DNA of 11,614 nucleotides from Lachnospiraceae bacterium (GTDB lineage Bacteria; Bacillota; Clostridia; Lachnospirales; Lachnospiraceae). Below are positions 7,145 through 11,614 of this stretch, in pieces. The translations under genes and the position numbers were made by a program. Within the stretch, counting starts at the first letter, position 1. Every line of letters starts with the position of its first letter. Under the pieces are notes generated by a model, which was given only the letters and a program-made list of their open reading frames with translations, ran no database searches and was not told where the DNA came from. The stretch lies in the NCBI GenBank assembly GCA_017380975.1, contig JAFOCX010000050.1, forward strand, positions 1 to 11,614. Reading direction: 5' to 3'.

Positions 7145-9460
7145 TTATTCCGCAAAAGCCTCGCGTACAACGTCATCCATGGTCTTTACAAATACAATTT
7201 CTATTCCTTTTGTGATCTCTTTGGAGATCTCTGCCATATCTGCGCGGTTCTTTTCCGGAACCAGCACCTTCTTGATATGAGCCATTCTGGCAGCCAGAGT
7301 CTTCTCCTTTAAACCACCGATCGGGAGAACACGACCGCGAAGTGTTACCTCACCTGTCATCGCCACGTCTGCGCGCACTTTCTTGCCTGTCACAGCAGAA
7401 AGCATGGCTGTCGCCATCGTGATTCCGGCTGACGGACCATCCTTCGGAACGGCTCCCTCCGGAATATGGAGATGGATATCGTGTTTCTCAAAATACTCTC
7501 TCTCAACCGCATACTGCTCGCTGACAGAGCGTACATATGTCAATGCGATCTGGGCAGATTCCTTCATAACATCACCCATCTGGCCGGTCATTAACAGTTT
7601 GCCGGTTCCAGGCATCACATTTACTTCAATCTGAAGAGTGTCGCCGCCAACACTTGTCCATGCAAGACCGCGTACGATTCCGACTTCATCTTCCTCGTTG
7701 GCACTCTCAAAGGTAATCTTCTCTTTTCCAAGATATTTTTCCAGATTTCCCTCTGTTACACGGATCGCTGTCTTCTCTTTCTCCAGGAACTCCCAGGCAG
7801 CCTTTCTGCAAAGCTCACCCACGCGACGCTCCAGATTTCTGACACCGGCTTCACGTGTATAGTTATGAATGATCTTTTCCAACGCCTTATCGCTGACAAC
7901 CAGCTTGCCATCCGTCAGACCATTTCTCTCCAGCTGTTTCGGAAGGAGATATTTTTTCGCGATATGGAACTTTTCATTCTCTGTATAACTGGATACCTCG
8001 ATCACTTCCATACGGTCTAACAGCGGACGCGGGATTGTCTGGGTTGTATTGGCTGTCGCTATAAACAATACATTAGAAAGATCCAGCGGGATTTCCACAT
8101 AATGGTCGCGGAATTTCACATTCTGTTCACCATCCAAAACTTCAAGAAGTGCAGAAGAAACGTCTCCCTTATAATCGCTGGAAACTTTATCTACCTCATC
8201 CAGCAGCATCAGCGGGTTGGATGTGCCTGCCTGACGCATCGCCTCAGCAATACGGCCCGGCATAGAGCCTACATATGTTTTTCTGTGACCGCGGATCTCC
8301 GCCTCATCATGAACGCCGCCAAGACTGATACGTACATATTTTTTATTTAATGCGCGGGCAACCGATCTTGCAATGGAAGTCTTACCTGTTCCAGGCGGTC
8401 CAACGAGACAGATGATCGGAGTCTGGCCTTTCTTTGTGAGCACTCTCACTGCCAGATACTCTAATACACGCTCTTTGACCTTTTCCAGACCATAATGATC
8501 CTCGTCCAGAACTTCTTTTGCATGTTTGATGTTCTGGTTATCTTTGGACATCTTCTTCCACGGAAGCTCCATCACCGTTTCAATATAGGAGCGCAGCACA
8601 TTGGCCTCCTGGCTTCCGCCCGGCATGACCTTAAAGCGCATGATCTCCTTTTTGATCTTCTCTTTTACTTCCTTGTCCGCATTTAACTTCTCCAGCTGGG
8701 CCAGATATGTATCCGCATCAGAACCGGTATATTCCTCCCCAAGTTCCTCCTGGATCACACGCAGCTCCTCACGGAGCACATAGTCACGCTGGTTCTTATC
8801 GATGCTTGCTTTCACCTTGCTCTGATAATCGCGTTTGATCTGAATGATCTCGATCTCACGCATCAGATAATAAACCACGCGCTCATAGAGATGGCTCACA
8901 TACTCGCACTCCAGCAGCTCCTGTCTGACCGGATAATCCCACGGAAACTGTCCTGCTGTGTGGATCAGAAGTTTTTCCAGATCCTGGATCACAAGAAGGC
9001 TTCCCATGAATTCCTTCACTGTCTTCGGATTTGCGTTGCCAAACTCTTCTAATTTATCCTTTACGACACGGCTCATGGCTTCCTTGACCGTATCATTCAG
9101 TAATTCTTCTTTTAACGGAGATAATTCCACATCTGCTTTCAGATACGGACCATCATCCTGAAGACCGACCATCTCTGCTCTGTCAAGACCTTCCACCATC
9201 ACACGGATCAGGCCGCCCGGCATTTTTACCAGCTGCTTGATCTTCGCAATGGTACCGATCTGATACAGATCTTCGATTTTCACTTCTTCCTTTTCCGGAT
9301 CTCTCTGTGTAACCAGAAATACCTTCTGTTCACCAACCATCGCATGTTCCACAGCGCTGACAGACATCTCTCTGCTGATGTCAAAGTGCTGGATCATCTC
9401 CGGGAGAACCGCAAGGCCACGAAGGGCAATGGCCGGAAGTGTTATCAATTTGTCTTCCAT
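7145..9460 (-). CDS. lon: ATP-dependent protease Lon (LonA type)
   Basis: This is a 771-residue full-length LonA, a cytoplasmic hexameric AAA+ protease that degrades misfolded and selected regulatory proteins. It has the N-terminal substrate-binding domain (about 1-200, with [14 protein letters not shown]), a coiled-coil linker (about 205-280) and a AAA+ module. The module carries Walker A GPPGTGKT (354-361), Walker [10 protein letters not shown] (about 417-425) and sensor ATANTT. The C-terminal protease domain has the Ser-Lys dyad: Ser677 in PKDGPSAG and Lys720 in GGLKEK. No membrane insertion is seen, so this is not LonB. The ATG at 9460 is preferred; the codon before it is TTG, which could also initiate, but AGGAG is 8 bases from the ATG and 5 from the TTG. 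It lies between clpX and engB. Confidence 0.98.
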   Translation of the reverse strand: MEDKLITLPAIALRGLAVLPEMIQHFDISREMSVSAVEHAMVGEQKVFLVTQRDPEKEEVKIEDLYQIGTIAKIKQLVKMPGGLIRVMVEGLDRAEMVGLQDDGPYLKADVELSPLKEELLNDTVKEAMSRVVKDKLEEFGNANPKTVKEFMGSLLVIQDLEKLLIHTAGQFPWDYPVRQELLECEYVSHLYERVVYYLMREIEIIQIKRDYQSKVKASIDKNQRDYVLREELRVIQEELGEEYTGSDADTYLAQLEKLNADKEVKEKIKKEIMRFKVMPGGSQEANVLRSYIETVMELPWKKMSKDNQNIKHAKEVLDEDHYGLEKVKERVLEYLAVRVLTKKGQTPIICLVGPPGTGKTSIARSVARALNKKYVRISLGGVHDEAEIRGHRKTYVGSMPGRIAEAMRQAGTSNPLMLLDEVDKVSSDYKGDVSSALLEVLDGEQNVKFRDHYVEIPLDLSNVLFIATANTTQTIPRPLLDRMEVIEVSSYTENEKFHIAKKYLLPKQLERNGLTDGKLVVSDKALEKIIHNYTREAGVRNLERRVGELCRKAAWEFLEKEKTAIRVTEGNLEKYLGKEKITFESANEEDEVGIVRGLAWTSVGGDTLQIEVNVMPGTGKLLMTGQMGDVMKESAQIALTYVRSVSEQYAVEREYFEKHDIHLHIPEGAVPKDGPSAGITMATAMLSAVTGKKVRADVAMTGEVTLRGRVLPIGGLKEKTLAARMAHIKKVLVPEKNRADMAEISKEITKGIEIVFVKTMDDVVREAFAE

Positions 9461-9468
9461 CAAATCTT

Positions 9469-9473
9469 CTCCT
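9469..9473 (-). promoter_or_regulatory. Ribosome binding site AGGAG for lon
   Basis: AGGAG(AAG) is eight bases before the ATG at 9460. It begins only five bases after the T-run of the upstream hairpin, so no promoter fits between hairpin and ribosome binding site. Confidence 0.75.
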
Positions 9474-9478
9474 ATCGT

Positions 9479-9520
9479 AAAATGGGCTGCTGTAAAACAA
9501 ATTCGCTTTGCAGCCGCCCA
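9479..9520 (-). terminator. Terminator-like hairpin between clpX and lon
   Basis: On the minus strand, TGGGCGGCTG pairs with CAGCAGCCCA (one internal mismatch), with an inner CAAA/TTTG stem and a bulge, followed by TTTTA. The U-run is short (four), so partial termination is likely. It lies in the 102-base clpX-lon gap and may lower or uncouple lon expression from clpPX. A weak TATAAC upstream (minus strand, close to 9541) might serve as a lon promoter, but its -35 is poor. Confidence 0.6.
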
Positions 9521-9562
9521 CTTTCTTTCCTTACTCTAAGTTATAGGAAAGCGATTTCACTC

Positions 9563-10864
9563 TTAAGCGATCTCGCCTTTATTCTCTCTTTTTGCCCTGC
9601 TTGCAGGGGTCTTCTTCGGAACTGTTACATCGCGATATACCACATCCGGCTCTGCAGTTCCTTCCACAGCTTCTTTCGTCACTGTGCAGATTCCGATGCT
9701 GGAATCAGATGGGATCTCGTACATCATATCCATCATAACCGATTCCATAATGGATCTTAAGCCTCTTGCGCCTGTCTTTCTCTCAACAGCCATGTGCGCG
9801 ATCGCTTCCACAGCTTCTTCTGTAAACTCCAGTTTTACATCGTCCAGCTCAAACAGCTTCTGATACTGCTTCGTGATCGCATTCTTCGGCTCTGTTAAGA
9901 TTCTTACCAGCGCCTCTTCATCCAGCAGATTTAAAGAAACCATAACCGGAACACGGCCTACAAACTCCGGGATCAGACCGAACTTTGTAAGGTCCTGAGG
10001 CATTACCTGTTTTAACAGTTTACTGATGTCTGTATTGTTCTTGTCTGCAATGTTCGCACCAAATCCGATGGAGGAAGTCTCCATTCTGGATTCTACGATC
10101 TTCTCCAGACCGTCAAACGCACCGCCGCAGATAAACAGGATGTTTGTTGTATCGATCTGGATCAGCTCCTGCTGCGGATGTTTTCTTCCGCCCTGCGGAG
10201 GAACACTTGCAACAGTACCTTCCAGGATCTTTAAGAGCGCCTGCTGAACACCTTCACCGGACACGTCTCTTGTAATAGAAACGTTTTCGGATTTCTTCGT
10301 GATCTTATCGATCTCATCAATGTAGATAATACCATATTCCGCACGGCTCACATCGTTGTCCGCCGCCTGGATCAGTTTCAGAAGAATATTCTCAACGTCC
10401 TCGCCAACGTAACCTGCTTCGGTCAGCGTTGTTGCATCTGCGATCGCAAATGGTACATTTAACAGCTTCGCAAGAGTCTGAGCCAGATAAGTCTTACCGG
10501 AACCGGTCGGACCTAACATCAGGATGTTGCTCTTCTGGAGCTCGATCTCTGTCTCTCTCTTGGAAGTGATTCTTTTATAATGGTTGTAAACAGCCACTGA
10601 CAGGACCTTCTTCGCTTCATCCTGCCCGATGACATAATCATCCAGAAATGCTTTGATTTCCTTCGGTTTTAATAAATTGATGCCGGAAAAATCTGCAGCC
10701 CCTTCCATATCCGGGCCCAGTTCTTCCTCCAGGATTTCACTGCAGAGTTCTACACACTCATCACAGATAAAGACATTCCCTGCACCCGCGATCAGTTTTC
10801 TTACCTGATCCTGGCTTTTTCCGCAGAAAGAACATCTGATTTTATCCTCTGGTCTTACTGGCAT
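9563..10864 (-). CDS. clpX: ClpX, ATP-dependent unfoldase subunit of ClpXP
   Basis: This 433-residue AAA+ unfoldase recognises tagged proteins, unfolds them and feeds them to ClpP. It starts with a C4 zinc-binding domain: Cys11, Cys14, Cys34, Cys37. Then come Walker A GPTGSGKT (118-125), the pore loop GYVGE (151-155), Walker [10 protein letters not shown] (179-187), the RKH loop (227-229), the ClpP-docking IGF loop (266-268) and the sensor-2 GAR (365-367). The presence of the IGF loop matches the adjacent clpP. The ATG at 10864 has GAGAGG seven bases upstream; a GTG two codons earlier directly abuts that site and is disfavoured. The C-terminus is a basic/acidic tail, typical in being variable. 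It follows clpP by 39 bases with no terminator between, so the two form one transcript. Confidence 0.98.
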   Translation of the reverse strand: MPVRPEDKIRCSFCGKSQDQVRKLIAGAGNVFICDECVELCSEILEEELGPDMEGAADFSGINLLKPKEIKAFLDDYVIGQDEAKKVLSVAVYNHYKRITSKRETEIELQKSNILMLGPTGSGKTYLAQTLAKLLNVPFAIADATTLTEAGYVGEDVENILLKLIQAADNDVSRAEYGIIYIDEIDKITKKSENVSITRDVSGEGVQQALLKILEGTVASVPPQGGRKHPQQELIQIDTTNILFICGGAFDGLEKIVESRMETSSIGFGANIADKNNTDISKLLKQVMPQDLTKFGLIPEFVGRVPVMVSLNLLDEEALVRILTEPKNAITKQYQKLFELDDVKLEFTEEAVEAIAHMAVERKTGARGLRSIMESVMMDMMYEIPSDSSIGICTVTKEAVEGTAEPDVVYRDVTVPKKTPASRAKRENKGEIA

Positions 10865-10871
10865 GCTCACA

Positions 10872-10877
10872 CCTCTC
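10872..10877 (-). promoter_or_regulatory. Ribosome binding site GAGAGG for clpX
   Basis: GAGAGG lies seven bases before the ATG at 10864 and only one before the alternative GTG at 10870, so it favours the ATG start. Confidence 0.65.
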
Positions 10878-10903
10878 GATTTCTAAACTATAACTGCGAA
10901 TTA

Positions 10904-11485
10904 TTAATGCTTTGTAATTACATGGTCAATGAGACCGTAATTCATCGCCTGCTCAGCGGACATGTAGTTGTCACGCTCAGTATCTCTCTCAATCACTTCG
11001 ATCGGCTGACCTGTATTGGCTGCCATGATGGAATTGAGTTTATGCTTTGTTTTTAAGATATGCTCAGCAACGATATTGATGTCTGTTGCCTGACCCTGAG
11101 CACCGCCGGACGGCTGGTGGATCATGATCTCTGCATTCGGGAGCGCATAACGTTTTCCCTTTGCACCACCGGAAAGAAGGAATGCACCCATGCTGGCTGC
11201 CATTCCGATACATGTTGTGCAAACATCACATTTGATGTAGTTCATCGTATCGTAAATTGCCATACCGGCTGTCACAGATCCACCCGGGCTGTTGATGTAA
11301 AGGTGAATGTCCTTGTTCGGATCTTCAGACTCTAAGAAAAGAAGCTGCGCAACAACAAGGCTTGCTGTCACATCATTTACCTCTTCTCCAAGGAAAATGA
11401 TACGATCCTTTAAAAGTCTGGAATAAATATCATAAGTACGTTCGCCTCTGCTGGTGGATTCCAGTACGTAAGGTACTAAGCTCAT
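10904..11485 (-). CDS. clpP: ClpP, proteolytic subunit of the Clp protease
   Basis: This 193-residue serine peptidase forms the double-heptamer chamber of ClpXP and ClpCP in the cytoplasm. The catalytic triad is intact: Ser98 in GMAASMGAF, His123 in MIHQPSGG and Asp172 in [12 protein letters not shown], at the same numbers as in Bacillus subtilis ClpP. The N-terminus [24 protein letters not shown] is the usual start region, and AGGAGG lies seven bases before the ATG. The length is normal for the family. Its place between tig and clpX is common in Clostridia and Proteobacteria, whereas Bacillus subtilis has clpP elsewhere. I saw no CIRCE element (TTAGCACTC...) or CtsR-type GGTCAAA repeat in the short tig-clpP gap; control may lie upstream of tig. 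Confidence 0.98.
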   Translation of the reverse strand: MSLVPYVLESTSRGERTYDIYSRLLKDRIIFLGEEVNDVTASLVVAQLLFLESEDPNKDIHLYINSPGGSVTAGMAIYDTMNYIKCDVCTTCIGMAASMGAFLLSGGAKGKRYALPNAEIMIHQPSGGAQGQATDINIVAEHILKTKHKLNSIMAANTGQPIEVIERDTERDNYMSAEQAMNYGLIDHVITKH

Positions 11486-11515
11486 ATTATTTCCTCCTGT
11501 TTTCCTAACTTGACA

Positions 11516-11548
11516 GGGGATTGCTGCAGAATTCCTACAGCAACCCCC
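11516..11548 (-). promoter_or_regulatory. Very stable 14-bp intergenic hairpin between tig and clpP
   Basis: GGGGATTGCTGCAG (11516-11529) pairs with CTACAGCAACCCCC (11535-11548) through 14 pairs, two being G-U in the minus-strand RNA, around a five-base loop. It is not followed by a U-run in the direction of transcription, so it does not look like a standard terminator. It may be an mRNA-processing or stabilising element in front of clpP. The hairpin itself is certain; its role is inferred. Confidence 0.6.
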
Positions 11549-11571
11549 CAGTTGATTTTCTCTTTTGTAAA

Positions 11572-11614
11572 TTAAGCAAGGTTTGCTTTTGCTACTAAGA
11601 AGCTGATAGCCTCC
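11572..11614 (-). CDS. tig: Probable trigger factor, last 13 codons only
   Basis: The minus-strand frame entering the window reads [13 protein letters not shown] then TAA. This resembles the C-terminal helix of trigger factor, a ribosome-bound peptidyl-prolyl isomerase and chaperone, and tig directly upstream of clpP is a widespread order. The visible piece is too short to prove identity from sequence alone; the call rests mainly on gene order. Confidence 0.6.
   Translation of the reverse strand, partial: EAISFLVAKANLA

Noticed and set aside
7126..7176. Longer engB start giving 17 extra residues
   Set aside because: It overlaps lon, has no ribosome binding site, and the extra residues do not look like the family; GGAGG supports 7125.
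9344..9760. Plus-strand open frame of 138 codons across the lon start and clpX end
   Set aside because: It is antisense to two certain genes and to the hairpin between them, with no ribosome binding site and low-quality composition.
11510..11515. Perfect -35 TTGACA on the plus strand
   Set aside because: No -10 hexamer lies 16-18 bases downstream, and nothing plus-stranded is encoded there in the window.

Overview
The window looks like chromosomal DNA of a Gram-positive Clostridia, most probably a Lachnospiraceae member. The evidence is the gene order tig-clpP-clpX-lon-engB, strong AGGAGG-type ribosome binding sites, and DUF4364-, DUF5716- and DUF5717-type proteins, which I know mainly from annotations of that family. 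No database search was possible, so family names for the unknown proteins come from recall and motif reading.

Right part (about 6.5-11.6 kb, all minus strand, read right to left): the last 13 codons of a probable trigger factor gene, then clpP, clpX, lon (lonA type) and engB (ysxC/yihA). This is a conserved protein-quality-control block: ribosome-associated folding, the ClpXP protease, the Lon protease, and a ribosome-assembly GTPase. Two hairpins sit in its gaps. A very stable one between tig and clpP has no U-tract. A terminator-like one lies between clpX and lon, only a few bases before lon's ribosome binding site.

Centre (about 5.46-6.5 kb): a divergent intergenic region with a good sigma-A promoter to the right, a tandem extended -10 promoter to the left, and a perfect 20-bp palindrome just downstream of the rightward start point. 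The rightward unit encodes a DUF4364-type winged-helix protein and an 86-residue basic single-pass membrane protein. It ends in a hairpin terminator shared with the converging engB gene.

Left part (1-5.46 kb, minus strand): a tight three-gene operon. It encodes a 1192-residue multidomain cytoplasmic protein (DUF5717 type), a 408-residue Hsp70/actin-fold-like protein (DUF5716 type) with a degenerate nucleotide site and an Hsp70-like beta substrate-binding region, and a TPR-like protein that runs off the window. The last two overlap by ATGA. This is the least understood and most interesting content. I infer a scaffold/adaptor plus atypical Hsp70 plus TPR partner, possibly a chaperone-like or assembly machine; no function is established from sequence.

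No tRNA, rRNA, CRISPR array, IS element or phage gene was seen. No gap between genes exceeds 300 bases; the longest is the 216-base divergent region.
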